Positions 44,186-55,702 of a stretch of 64,000 nt of DNA are shown here, piece after piece (within the stretch, counting starts at the first letter, position 1; each line of letters begins with the position of its first letter). The position numbers were made by a program, and so were the translations under genes. This DNA comes from Bicyclus anynana (lineage: Eukaryota > Arthropoda > Insecta > Lepidoptera > Nymphalidae), in NCBI RefSeq assembly GCF_947172395.1, contig NC_069104.1:8273355-8337354 (forward strand). Reading direction: 5' to 3'. A model generated the notes under the pieces. It worked only from the letters and a program-made list of their open reading frames with translations. It was not told the origin of the DNA and made no database searches.

Positions 44186-47100
44186 CTATTTAATGACAGA
44201 TTGTTTGACATCTTCCTTCGTTTTCAGTTTGTCCTCGAGATGTGGTGCATTGATGATAGCTTGCTGTTGCAACTCCAAGCTCTCCTGTTGCAACTCGTGA
44301 GTCAATTGCTTCTGAGTGTTACACGCCCTGGAATAACAGTACTTGTATAAAGCCGGCCGCATACACTCGATTTTCCGTATTCGTTTTCCGAATGCGTAAT
44401 TTTCGATTCGGAATTCCGTAAGGCTACCGCAGGCGTTTTTCTTCAATCAGAATTTATATTGTTGCAAATACTTGCGCATTCGTTATGTACGGAGTTTATT
44501 CCGTTCAGAAAAAAAAAAGACTTCCGCAGACTTAACGTTTTTCTTCATTCGGAATGTATATTGTCGCAAAGGCTCGCATTCGTTATGTATGCAATTTGTT
44601 CGGTCAAAGAAAAAAAACGCAAATATGCGTCATTCAGGCCGCCTTTGCACTCGTTTTACTAATGCGTAATTTGGAATTCCGTGAGACTACCGCAGACTTT
44701 ACCTTTTTCTTAATTCGGAATGTATATTGTCGCAAGGACTTCGTTCGAAAAAAACATACATACGCGTCATATAATGTGTTTTATATTGATTTCATGCATT
44801 CGGTATTCGGGACACGGGAAACTGATTCGGAAAACGACTGTGTGCGGCCGGCCTAAATGGACAGAAGTTTGGGTCCTTGAGAATTTATTATAAACTTAAT
44901 ATATGCCACGCTATGAGAGCTGACATTTAAAGTTGGACTAAGGAAATCAATTTAAATCATATATGTATATAAAAATTAATTGCTGTTTATTCTTGATAAA
45001 ACTTGAAGATGTCTTGATCAATTTTTTTGTGTTTTATTTTGAATGGGAATTTTAGCTGTTATGAATTCTACCTCGTCAGCTAGTTTTTTTAATAAATGAT
45101 TTTTTATTTATATTCTTTTAATTTATTTATTAATAAGATCTACAGCGAATATTGTATCAATATATAGACTGCACCTTGGATTTATTTATTTTATTTCATG
45201 TGAGTTATTTATTTTTATTTTTCGAATATACTCATTAAAAATAGAAATCAATGAAATATAGTAATTTGTTTTGGTAAGCCCATCATTTAAAGTAAAATAA
45301 TACAAGTATTTTAATAGTTGAATTGTTGTAGGTTATTTCATCAATCTCATATTAAAAAGTGGATTTACAATCAGCAATCAAAAACGTTCCCACTCAATGA
45401 GTGCCAAACACAACTTCTTGGCACTTAATTCAAGTAGTCACATGCAAATTCAACCTTAAACTCAATCCTTAAGGTTGAATTTGCTCTGAATTTGGGATTT
45501 TATTAAATATTGGACTATATTCAAAGGCCTTTAGGTATAATTTCTTAACCGATAATTCTAAAACTGTCAAAGCAAAATGAGCCAGTTCTTAAGTGAAATT
45601 TTCTACATGATTGTGCGTCTGTTTATTTATAAGAGAACAATGGGTTATTTATACATTTTAAATCCTCTTGTCAAACTACATATCATATTATGGTTAGATT
45701 TTAATTGATCAGATCTTGGTCAATATATTCGAATAATTGCAAATTTGTTTGTCAGCTCTTATCGCGCAAACTGTACATAAAAAATATTGTAATAAACTAT
45801 TATTAAGTATATTATGTCAAACTTTAAAAAAAGTGAAATTGTTTAAATATATAAAAATTGCAATAAATTAATTGTGTAACTTATAATTCTGTTTTCATTG
45901 TAAGTCTAATATGCAATCGCTGTACATAATCCATATAATGAATTATAATGTATCATCTTTTTATATATTTGTTATATTTTATTAATTAGTGTTAATGGTA
46001 AAGTGAATTTTGTTGTTTAATTGTAAGTCTAGATGCAGAGAAGTTATTGTTTAGGTATAAAAAGGATTTGTCGTTGACTCGATGTTGTATGTTGTTTGGT
46101 CAATTTTCTTGATTATTTTATTTCATTTGAAATAGTAGGGAAGCCCGGGATGCTAAATTTGCAGTTACTAAAGTGTCATGGGGGACCGATTGCAGTTGGT
46201 AGATTAAATCATAGGAAGGATAAAAGGTTTTACTCTTTTCGCTTTTAGTGGTGGAAAAAAAAGTACTTTTTTTTATTCTTTTACAAGATAGCCCTTGACT
46301 GGAATCTCACCTAATGGTAAGTGATGATGCAATCTAAGATGGAAGCGGGCTAACTTGTTAGGAATAGGCTGAAAATCAACACGGCGGTACGCTTTTGCCG
46401 GTAGGGTGGTAACTAGCCACGGCCGAAGCCAAAAAAAATCATGTAAAAAAGACGCGACTGCGGGTGCGTGCGATAAGATTAGCGCGCGAGAGGCTATATA
46501 AGAGGCGACAGGAAAAAGGACTGTGCGGGTGTGAAGTCGTGCGCGCGGGACAGAGGGAAGGATTGCGCGGATATGAAGTCGTGCGCGCGGGGCTACCCTC
46601 CTCCCGGCCCGTGCGGCTCATCGGGAGTGTTACGGACGAATTTGCAAAGTTACACTTGACACTTTTTAAATGGTCTTAACTTGATCATTATCATTCTACT
46701 AGATTGAAACAATTTCATCATAGTTTTTTGAGAAGTGATTTTATGAAAATTTTAATTTTTTAATATTTATTTGACAATACAAGCCAAAACACTGTCGGCC
46801 ATGATGAGTTTATGTTTCAACTGTTTCATGACGTCACGTTAACTAATCCTTTACCAAACTGAGCGTTTGGCTAAATTATTAGTTACAATTAGACGTTTAG
46901 TATAACTTTGTGACGTCACAAAATGGACGACAACGTTTTTGACGTTAAGAAAATTTGAAAAAAATACATGATTTTTAAATCAAGTTTTAAAAGAAATCCT
47001 TAACTTTTATTAATTGATATCGATATATTTCGGACTCTTATTCCATGTACTACACGAAAAATAATATTGTTTATATTAAATTTGATATGAGTCAACTATT

Positions 47101-50100
47101 GTGATGGCAACATTTTAAACCACAACACAGTAAAAATGCTTCTTAGCTAAATAAATCATCACAAAGAAACCTTTTTAGAAATCTTTCCTCATACATTATT
47201 AATTGTATAAAGGAGTCTTTAATTTTATGACAAAAGAGAATGCATATTATGGATATTGGTTAATTCACGTGATACAAAGTCAGAGTATGCCCGTCTAGTT
47301 TCGAACACATACGGGGCCCTTAGTCATGAGCTGGTTCTTGCAACGCGGCACGATCCAACTTAAATTCTAAAACTAACCATTTTGTTGTACTATTTACAAT
47401 GCATAAGATTTTAGTTTTTAACTCTGTTCTTTACAAGCAAACCTTTTAACCATTCTTTTATATATACTAAATATTATAATGAATTGAATATGAATTTAAA
47501 ACTTAAATATTAAATTGATACATACATACACAAAACCAAGAGTTTGTTTCATTAATTTATATAAATTATGTTCTTTACTGTTTAATTTGTGATAATAATT
47601 ATGATAAATTGGTATAAAAATTCTTTAATACTGACTGATATGTTGGATTTACCACAAATTGTCACTCTAATTCTAGATTTACTTAATGAAATGTTACATT
47701 TAAGTTTATAAAGTGATTTCTTGTTATTATTATTTTACTTATCTCTAAACTAACTTAAGGGATTTATAAAAAAGATTTAATATTAGATGTAAAAAATATA
47801 TATCACAACTTATTAAAAACTTTTGTATAAAATTAATTTTGTTTTATTACTGGTATTTTAAACCATTATTTGATGAAACAAATCGACCAATAGCGACAAA
47901 TCGGAAATATTGCTCTCTCTTTTGTTGTGTTGGTATGAAAGAGAGTGATATTTCCTGTTCTGCTGCAAACAGAATGATGACTAGATGAAAATCATACATT
48001 AGTTTCCTTGAATTTAATGTGACATTTTTCATTATATGAAGTATAAACATAAACAAACAGAAACCCAAGATATGTATTTGTTTGATGGTCGCCCATGATG
48101 TCATGAAACAGTTGAAATATAACTGTTTCATGACATCACGTTAACAAATCCTTTACAAACGGAGCATTTGACAAGAATATTAGTTAACAATTAGTTTGAC
48201 GTTTAGTGCATCAAATACATAGTGACGTCACAAAATGGATGACGAGAGTATTTGACGTTTGGAAATTTTGAAAAATACAGGAATTTTAAATTGAGTTTCT
48301 ATAACTTTTATTTATTATTATCAATATAATTTGGACCCTTATATAATTTCGTAAATGTAAACTTAATATTGTTTATATTAAATTTTATATGAGTCAAATA
48401 CCCTATTTTACGTGTTACTTGTTTTTGAACAAATGATTACCTGCAAGCATGATCAATTCTTTCGCAAATGGCATCAGAGGCTGCTATGTTTCCAGAGAGG
48501 TAAGATATTTCAGCTGCTGTTGTGGCTAACTTTTCAGCATAATCCATGTAACCTGTAATTTTAATTACAAATCAATTATTATAACCAGCAGTAGTATACC
48601 AACAACATAGTGCTTGTTACTAGCAATAGATTTAGTACTAGAGTATGATTTGGACCTCTAAATCCATAAAGAATTATTATTTTTTGGCTAAATATCTTAG
48701 CAACTTAAAAAATAGATTTATTTTTTCAAATATTATTTGTTATATGGACTTAGTTTTCAAAAAGCTTATGCTTTTCTACAATCATGCCTGATAAAAATGA
48801 TGATGATGGGATCATCATTTTTATCAGGCATGATAAAATGATAATTACGATGGGACGTGCTTCCTTAGAAAGTGCCTCATCATCATCATCTCCTTACCCT
48901 TATCCCACTTAAATGGGGTCGGAAAAATATGTTAATCTTTTCCATTCGTTTCTATTACTCGTCAACTCATCATCCACTCCTTTTACACACATGTCCTCTT
49001 TCTCACAATCCAACCATCTCTTCTTTGGCCTTCCTCTCCTCTTATGACCTTCCACTTGCACATTCAACATTTTTCTAGTAATATGACTTTCCTCTCTACG
49101 CATTACATGTCCATACCAAGCTAACCTTCTACTCCTCAATTTTTCTGTCACTGGCGCCACCTTCAGACTTCCTCTTATATACTCATTCCTTATTTTATCT
49201 ATTCTTGTCACACCACACATCCATCTCAACATACACAATTGTTCACAAGCATTCGTTTACTATCCAAGAGTGCTTCCTCAGAAAGTGCCTATTTCCTCTT
49301 TATTTTTAAAGAGGAGGATACACCCTCCAATAGTGAATATATCTTTAATATATATGAATATGTTGTTAATTATAATAATTTTAGTATTACCTTTAATTAA
49401 CTATGCTGCTAAATATTGTAATCTTTATGTTTTACGGTAGTAATCAGATCAGATCAGAGAATCAGAGAGAGAGCAGTGATAGCCTAGTGGATATGACCTC
49501 TGCCTCCGATTCCGGAGGGTGTGGGTTCGAATCCGGTCCCGGGCATGCACCTCCAACTTTTCAGTTGTGTGCATTTTAAGAAATTAAATATCACGTGTCT
49601 CAATCGGTGAAAGAAAACATCGTGAGGAAACCTGCATACCAGAGAATTATCTTCATTCTCTGCGTGTGTGAAAGTCTGCCAATCCGCATTGGGCCAGCGT
49701 GGTGGACTATTGGCCTAACCCCTCTCATTCTGAGAGGAGACTCGAGCTCAGCAGTGAGCCGAATATGGGTTGATGACGACGAATCAGATAAAACTACTTA
49801 CTGAAGAGAGTTCTCAGGTTGTGCTTAAGGTCACACAGGGAACCCCGGATGGCCACCAACTGATCCCAATGGTGTGGCGGTGTGCCCTCATCTCCCCATT
49901 CAAGTGCTTGTTTCACCAGACATATTTCCTTCGTCAGTGCATCTCTTAATCTGTTTATTAAAATATATAACTGTGTTAATAATCAAGCAGTACTAGATTT
50001 ACCATAGGAGTTGAAGCATAGGGTAGAGGCAAAATTGTGCTGATAAAGTATCAGGCTAATGTGGTCAACTGTTAACTTGTAAAGAATAATGTTAAAAAAT

Positions 50101-51178
50101 AGGCTGTACCTGCCTATCTTCTTTAACCCACCAAATGACCATACCCTATAAGTAGTGTATGCAATAAGAACAAACTTTGGTTTTGTAGCTTGAAAATTTA
50201 CCCAAAAAGTTGTAAAAATAATCAAGAAACTAGATTATTCCCTAAAAAAAGGAATTAATGTTATGGTGCACAGCGTATCTAATTTTAGAGAATATTTAAT
50301 AGGCACTGATATTAAGAAAAATACAATATTATCCTTTTATTTGGAAGCATTACTGTTTCTTTACTTGTGTATATCATCTCAACTTAAAAACTAGACTTAT
50401 ATAGATCTCTCTCTCTCTCCACATCATGTTCCTCATTACTGAAGGTCATGACCCCTATCACACATTCACAACTTTTTTCCCCACAATGTCGAGATATGCG
50501 GCTTAGCTTTCCGCAACTTGTATAGCTTTGTGTACTTTTCTAACGAAAGTGATGCTGATTTGATCTAACCAACGCATAAGGCTAAATCCTCGAGGTCTCT
50601 TCGCTTCTACTTTACTAGTGATAACCAGTTTCTCTTAAGTTATGTCCTTCTCTCCTGGCAATGTGACCAAAGTAAGTACTCGAGGATCCTCTGAAGACAG
50701 GTAGTGAAAGGTCTTTTTAAAATGTTTTAGTTGTATTAACACCGATGCATTGGTCCTATACATATACAGATCATACCTGTGTAATAACTTACAATTACAT
50801 GAAGCTTAACACACACTTACCTTTAAGTGGATCATCTGCTGTCTGTTAATTATCACTATACAATATAGAGGCAAGCAAAACCATGTCATTTAATACGTTT
50901 GTTTACCTTTCGCTAGTGTCTTGGACTGCGACTAAAGTTACTGTTAGCAATTGTGTAGCAGCATTCACACTGACAGTAGTAGCCTGTCGGATCAGAAACT
51001 CGTGTTCCAAAGTGTCCGGCTCCCAGGTTGCATCTGTTCTGTGCAAGTGTTCTTCGCATGAAACTGTGGTAAGTAAACCCAATGTTACCGGCGCTATATT
51101 TCGTATTTTTACACCAACTTTGAGACTGTTTAAGCGATAGGCATTTCTAAAAATTCGAAATAATTTGTCTCTGAACAT
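44186..51178 (-). CDS. DIABLO: Probable DIABLO/Smac homolog, mitochondrial (4 exons)
   Basis: In vertebrates Smac/DIABLO is released from mitochondria and blocks inhibitor-of-apoptosis proteins. Exons, minus strand: 50907-51178, 49802-49950, 48441-48552, 44186-44327. GT-AG ends and phases 2, 1, 2 join to 224 aa (human 239). The N-terminus MFRDKLFRIFRNAYRLNSLK is basic and hydrophobic like a mitochondrial presequence, followed by the hydrophobic APVTLGLLTTVSC. The rest is predicted helical: HEFLIRQATTVSVNAATQLL, HHWDQLVAIRGSLCDLKHNL, EKLATTAAEISYLSGNIAAS, then a Gln/Glu-rich C-terminus. The order W...R...KH...A..AAE..Y.(S/T)G...AS resembles the Smac helical bundle. I see no obvious IAP-binding tetrapeptide (A-V/T-P/A-x). 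Intron 3 is 4.1 kb, with a MITE 23 nt from the acceptor. Other helical mitochondrial proteins remain possible. Confidence 0.66.
44351..44853. mobile_element. Harbinger-like MITE with TAA duplication
   Basis: Left end AGCCGGCCGCATACACTCG, right end CGACTGTGTGCGGCCGGCC. They are inverted repeats with about three mismatches over 19 bp, and the match extends to the TTTTCCG beyond. Flanked by TAA on both sides (44348-44350 and 44854-44856), a 3-bp duplication as made by PIF/Harbinger elements. The interior has repeated words such as CGGAATGTATATTGTCGCAA. No transposase. Length 503 bp. Confidence 0.75.
45348..45636. mobile_element. MITE X copy 3
   Basis: Same body as the copies at 35419 and 39772 (CAATGAGTGCCAAACACAAC, ATTGGACTATATTCAAAGGC). 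The ends are more worn: ATTAAAAAGTGGATTTACAA left and TGATTGTGCGTCTG right. Confidence 0.7.
46268..46430 (-). mobile_element. SINE A, truncated
   Basis: Tail-side half of SINE A (TTTACAAGATAGCCCTTGAC ... GGGCTAACTTGTTAGGAATA), an internal deletion, then GCCGGTAGGGTGGTAACTAG. The head is lost next to the GC-rich repeat at 46440. Confidence 0.75.
46440..46665. repeat. GC-rich repeat with TATA-like box and internal duplication
   Basis: Contains GGCTATATAAGAGGCG and two tandem ~45-bp units (GGGTGTGAAGTCGTGCGCGC and GGATATGAAGTCGTGCGCGC). The end GCTCATCGGGAGTGTTACGG matches the repeat at 19370-19530. The promoter-like layout suggests a decayed LTR or small pol II unit, but this is not shown. Confidence 0.45.
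46795..47105. repeat. Dispersed ~310-bp repeat, copy 1
   Basis: Shares with 48085-48410 the blocks ACTGTTTCATGACGTCACGT, TGACGTCACAAAATGGACGA and AATATTGTTTATATTAAA. Same orientation, about 1.3 kb apart. Confidence 0.75.
48085..48410. repeat. Dispersed ~310-bp repeat, copy 2
   Basis: Direct copy of 46795-47105 with substitutions. Its left end forms a palindrome (GTCATGAAACAGTTG / CAACTGTTTCATGAC-like arms, with a short spacer near 48115). A third, weaker relative is at 32290-32460. Confidence 0.75.
48781..48834. repeat. Perfect 24-bp inverted repeat, 6-nt loop
   Basis: The arm 48781-48804 (starting ATCATGCCTGATAAAAATGA) is exactly reverse-complementary to 48811-48834. It lies in DIABLO intron 2, next to a LINE tail. 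Confidence 0.9.
48879..49250 (-). mobile_element. RTE-like LINE 3' fragment
   Basis: The minus strand encodes the end of a reverse-transcriptase ORF: MLRWMCGVTRIDKIRNEYIR, then KLRSRRLAWYGHVMRREESH and RRGRPKKRWLDC, the conserved C-terminal tail of common insect endonuclease-RT LINEs. Followed by a short 3' UTR and a GATGATGATGATG tail (minus strand). 5'-truncated; not a host gene. Confidence 0.8.
49470..49783 (+). mobile_element. SINE B, near full length, in DIABLO intron 2
   Basis: Clean family B copy: head GTGATAGCCTAGTGGATATG, B-box GGTTCGAATCC, body CACCTCCAACTTTTCAGTTG, 3' part AATCCGCATTGGGCCAGCGT and tail GGGTTGATGACGACGA. It ends about 15 nt from the exon 2 donor. Confidence 0.85.
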
Positions 51179-51739
51179 TACGGCCTGCTATGGGGATTGT
51201 GAAAAGTTCTATTTTACTATTTAATCAATTCATATTTAATTTTTTTCTAACCTCATTTGAAATTTGAATGATTTGACAAATGACAATTACAATTTTTCAT
51301 TATGATTATTGTAATGTAAACGTCAAATTGGTCAGTTTGGTCACTGACCAATTGACAATCAAATATACAATAATCTCTGTCTACGGAAGAATCTTCTTTG
51401 TCTATGGTACAATCAAGTTTTGGATGCAAATATTTTCTTGTACCGAATCGTAAATCTATGACTTTTTCCAAACTGAATACTTTAGTCGAGTACGAACAAT
51501 TTTTAGATTTACTGCCCAAAAATCGTTCGTACTCGACTAAAATACCAAAGTAGTCCGAACTAGGCCTTAAGTACTGGGAATGTAGGTACTGTGTTTAATT
51601 TATGAATTTTCTCATTAGTTTGATATCTCACTAAAACTAGGACAGGAAATAAATAAAACCATCTCCACATCACGGTAACTTAGACATTTATATTATAATA
51701 TAATTATAGAAGATTAAATTAGTTGATAATACAATACAT
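51179..51739. other. Spacer between DIABLO start and FBXW4 stop
   Basis: 561 bp holding the DIABLO 5' flank and FBXW4 3' flank (both minus strand). It includes an imperfect inverted repeat (51479-51543) with arms near 26 bp. Confidence 0.5.
51479..51543. repeat. Imperfect ~26-bp inverted repeat
   Basis: The left arm contains TTTAGTCGAGTACGAAC and the right arm GTTCGTACTCGACTAAA, with about two mismatches over 26 bp and a loop of about 12 nt. Confidence 0.8.
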
Positions 51740-54700
51740 TTATCTATTTATATGTTCAAATACGTAAGAGTAATCATTAGCTGGAGTCATCGCCGCGCTC
51801 ACGTTGAAGTTCAAAGTGGCCACTCCACGATCTGCGGCCGCTATCAGTTTAGTTGAATCAAAATCCAGGCTGTACACTGGAGACGCCCTTTTCTGGGTGA
51901 AATACATCTGTAATCAATGATGTTAAATACTGTTAGATGTGTTACTATACTAAAGCCTTACCCTATTTGTTTGTTAGTAAACATACTCGAGGAGTATGTT
52001 TACTAACAAACAAATTAGAAATGAGGGTAGAAAACGCATGTTGTTTCATAACTTTTTTACTTTAAATTTTGTATTGTTGTTTTATAAAATATTTTAACTA
52101 TTAATTAATTAATTTTTTAACTAATTATATAACAATCGTTTCAGGCTTATTAATCGAATGTATTTTCATTAATTTAAGAACAAGTTAATTATAATTATTA
52201 TTAGGTGTGAAATGACTAGTGATTTATACCCTCATTTTTAATTTGTTTGTTGGTAAACAGTACTCCTTAAGTATGGCTTTAGTAGGTCATGAAAAATTGA
52301 AGCACTCAAAAGAGGAAATTTACACATCTCAATGTTAGTTGTGGTCAACAACGTTATTTAAACAAATAATACCTAAATATCTTCTACAATGTCGAATTGT
52401 GTTCAGGAAGTGTCAAAACTATTTAAGCATAAATAAATATTGGAATCAAAGACAAAATTGTGCATGTGTGCTCTCAGTGTTGTTGCCTGTTATTCGGATT
52501 ACTTGTTGCGGTGATTTTGTAGGGACGTAACCGATCTATAATATAAAATTATCATTGTCTGTAATAGATAAATTATGTTTTTAACAGTGAAATATATGTA
52601 CAAAACATATATTTTACGATCATTATCATTATTTTGACGGCCTCCGTGGCGCATGGATTGCAAGATTGTCCTGGGTTCGATCACCGGCTGGGCCGATTGA
52701 GGTTTTCTTAATTGGCCCAGGTCTGGCTGGTGGGAGGCTTTGGCCGTGGCTAGTTACCACTCTACCGGCAAAGACGTATCGCCAAGCGATTTAGCGTTCC
52801 GGTACAATGTCGTGTAGAAACTGAAAGGAGTATGGATTTTCATCCTCCTCCTAACAAGTTAGCCCGCTTCCATCTTAGATTGCATCATCACTTAGCATCA
52901 GGTGAGATTGTAGTCAAGGGCTAACTTGTAAAGAATAAAAAAAAACACATTTTCAACCCATGCGGATAGACCACGAGTCTCCTCTCAGAATGAAAGCAGT
53001 TAGGTTTTAGTCCACCACGCTTATTATATTATTTTTTTAATTTTCATTTTTATTCATGATAAACAGCTATTAAAAAAAATTGTAAATAAAAGACCTGAAC
53101 GTGTCGCGTAGAACGCTCGTCGAAGAGCACGCAACGCGAATACTCGGAAGCGCCGCACAGCACAGCACGGTTCGCGTCTGTCTTGAGGCAATACAGAGAC
53201 GACTGGAACGGGTCCTTCGATTCATACACCTGTGGGATAACAGCATAGCTGGGCATTAACTCGTTAATCCGTTAATCATTCATTAACGAAGTTAACATTT
53301 TGATTAACGGATTAACTTTTAAGAGCGCGCAACGCGTCGGTACGATATGGATAAAATTCGAAGCGCGAACGCGACGCCGAATTATGACTTTCACGTGAGT
53401 GAAAAGCACGGAGCGATTGAGCGCCAAAACCATTTTTACCTAATTGCAAGTAAATGGCCATGTTCAAGATATATACTTAATTTTCTATACAAAACAAAAT
53501 TTAAAGAAAATAAGTTTGCTTTTCCTGAGATTGAAAGCAAAATGTGAGCAAAACATGTATTTTTCAGAAAAATAAACTATCAAGAAAAGTTTTACAAATT
53601 GTGTATTTTGTATAACGAAGCTAACACTTTGAAATATCATTTGCCCAAATATCAGAATAACTTTTCCAGAATCTGAGATCCAGAACCATTTGTAACCACC
53701 AAATTACATATTGCACTTTTAAAAATGTTAACGGACACGTTAACTTCCGTTAATATGCAGAAGTCCGTTAATCGTTAATCCAATGTCTACTCTTTACCGC
53801 ACGGCATCGCGGCTTGGCGCGAAAAACTTTTGATTTGATTCATTTGTATTTTAAATATCAAACACTATACATAAACTATGACTTTTTTTGAAAGGTTATT
53901 TATTTATTTTTCCAAAGCAATCAACAAACTAGTATAATTATGTTAAAATTATAGATATTAATAATCAAAAAACAAATTATGGCACTTTTCCCCATCGCTC
54001 GTCCTCATTTTTCCAATGGCGATGGATCGTCTCACGCAGCGATTTATAAATACAATTTTACATGGTCATATTAACAGAGGCTTCGGTCCTTTGGCTGAGG
54101 CTTTAAAAGAGTTTAACCAGTATGGTCATTAATAAATATTTTGTTCTCCTCTTTTGTAAACAGTGTTTAAACTGAATTATGGAAGAATTAAAAGCTATAT
54201 TTTATTTTGTCCCGTCAATAATTAACCAGTAAAAAATTTGATATCAATGAAAAAATATGTACGTAAAATTTTTGCCGCCGAAACACAACACAAAAGTGAC
54301 GTCATTCATGGAGATAACAGCGTGATTGGCGTTTGCAGTGATGTGTTTATATCGCGTCACCGCAAGCGCCAATCACAAACCGATGCCTTGTAGTCAATGA
54401 CGTTACAATTTATGATTGGCGTTTGCTGTGACGTAATAAAAAATACAATTTGTTTAATAAAAAAATCACAATTACAAGATTATTTTGACAAATAAAAATG
54501 TGATTAGAGTTTCTAGGCATCTAAACTGCCTCATCATCATCATCATCATATCAGCCCATGGACGTCCACTGCAGGACATAGGCCTTTTGTAGGGACTTCC
54601 AAACATCACGATACTGAGCCACCTGCATCCAGCGAATCCCTGCGACTCGCTTGATGTCGTCAGTCCACCTGGTGGGGGCTTACTAGTGCGGGGTCGCCAT

Positions 54701-55670
54701 TCCAACACTTTGGGATCCCAACGCCCATCGGCTCTTCGAACTATGTGCCCCGTCCATTGCCACTTCAGCTTCGCAACTCGTTGAGCTATGTCGGTGACTT
54801 TGGTTCTTCTGCGGATCTCCTCATTTCTGATTCGATCTCGCAGAGACTAAACTGCCTATATGCAAAAAATCTTCTTAGTTTTGTACAGCAGGCGAGTAGT
54901 CTATTGTGACGTTACTTACCACCTCCGAGCTCCTAATGTCAATCATCTCGAGTCTCCCCGAGTGAGTCACATACGCCACTCTGTTCGCGTCGTGCCACTG
55001 GACGTCGCGCACCACGTCTCTAGCGGTTCGCGTCGCCTCTGATTTCATTAAGAAGGTGCCACTGGAATAGGAAATAATTTTAGATATACCTACAACTCCA
55101 TGGACGTCACTCGATTTAACGACAAACTCGCTAAAGCGTCAACATCACATGGCTTAGATTTTAAACTTATTTCGTGGTTGTTCATTATGAATAAATATCG
55201 ACAATAAAAATCTCGTCGTTTTATCGTGGTATGTACCCGTTTAAATAACATTCACATGGCTTTGATTGGTTTAGCTTGCCTTCCATGCAATGATACATGC
55301 TATTTATTATTACACCCTCTCAATAAGTACCTTTTAAGTTGTCAAAATTAGTGAAAACCGCACAACTGTGAACACATCTCATGGTAAAAGAAAATCACTG
55401 TGAATTGACAAACAAGTTTTAGTCATACATTATTCTTATTTCCATTTATCGACAACTCTCTATAATGTCATAAAATGTACAGTTCCTTTAGTGTCATAAT
55501 ATAGAGTTTACACTGTAATATTATAATAATCAAAATATACAGGCTGTCTCATAATGAATCAAAAACACAACACATGATACATGATACATAAAATTACGTA
55601 ATTTGATTAGTTTTGAAAAAAAACACTGAAAGGTTTCTATCCTGTATCAGTTTTATCAATGTTTCTAATG

Positions 55671-55702
<32 letters not shown>

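Larger units (their letters stand above)
44857..48440. other. DIABLO intron 3 beyond the MITE
   Basis: Holds MITE X copy 3 (45348-45636), a truncated SINE A (46268-46430), a GC-rich repeat with a TATA-like box (46440-46665), and two related ~310-bp repeats (46795-47105 and 48085-48410). The remaining AT-rich DNA shows nothing I can name. Confidence 0.5.

Noticed and set aside
48909..49238. Possible host gene on the minus strand
   Set aside because: The protein is the conserved C-terminal tail of an RTE-like reverse transcriptase, 5'-truncated.
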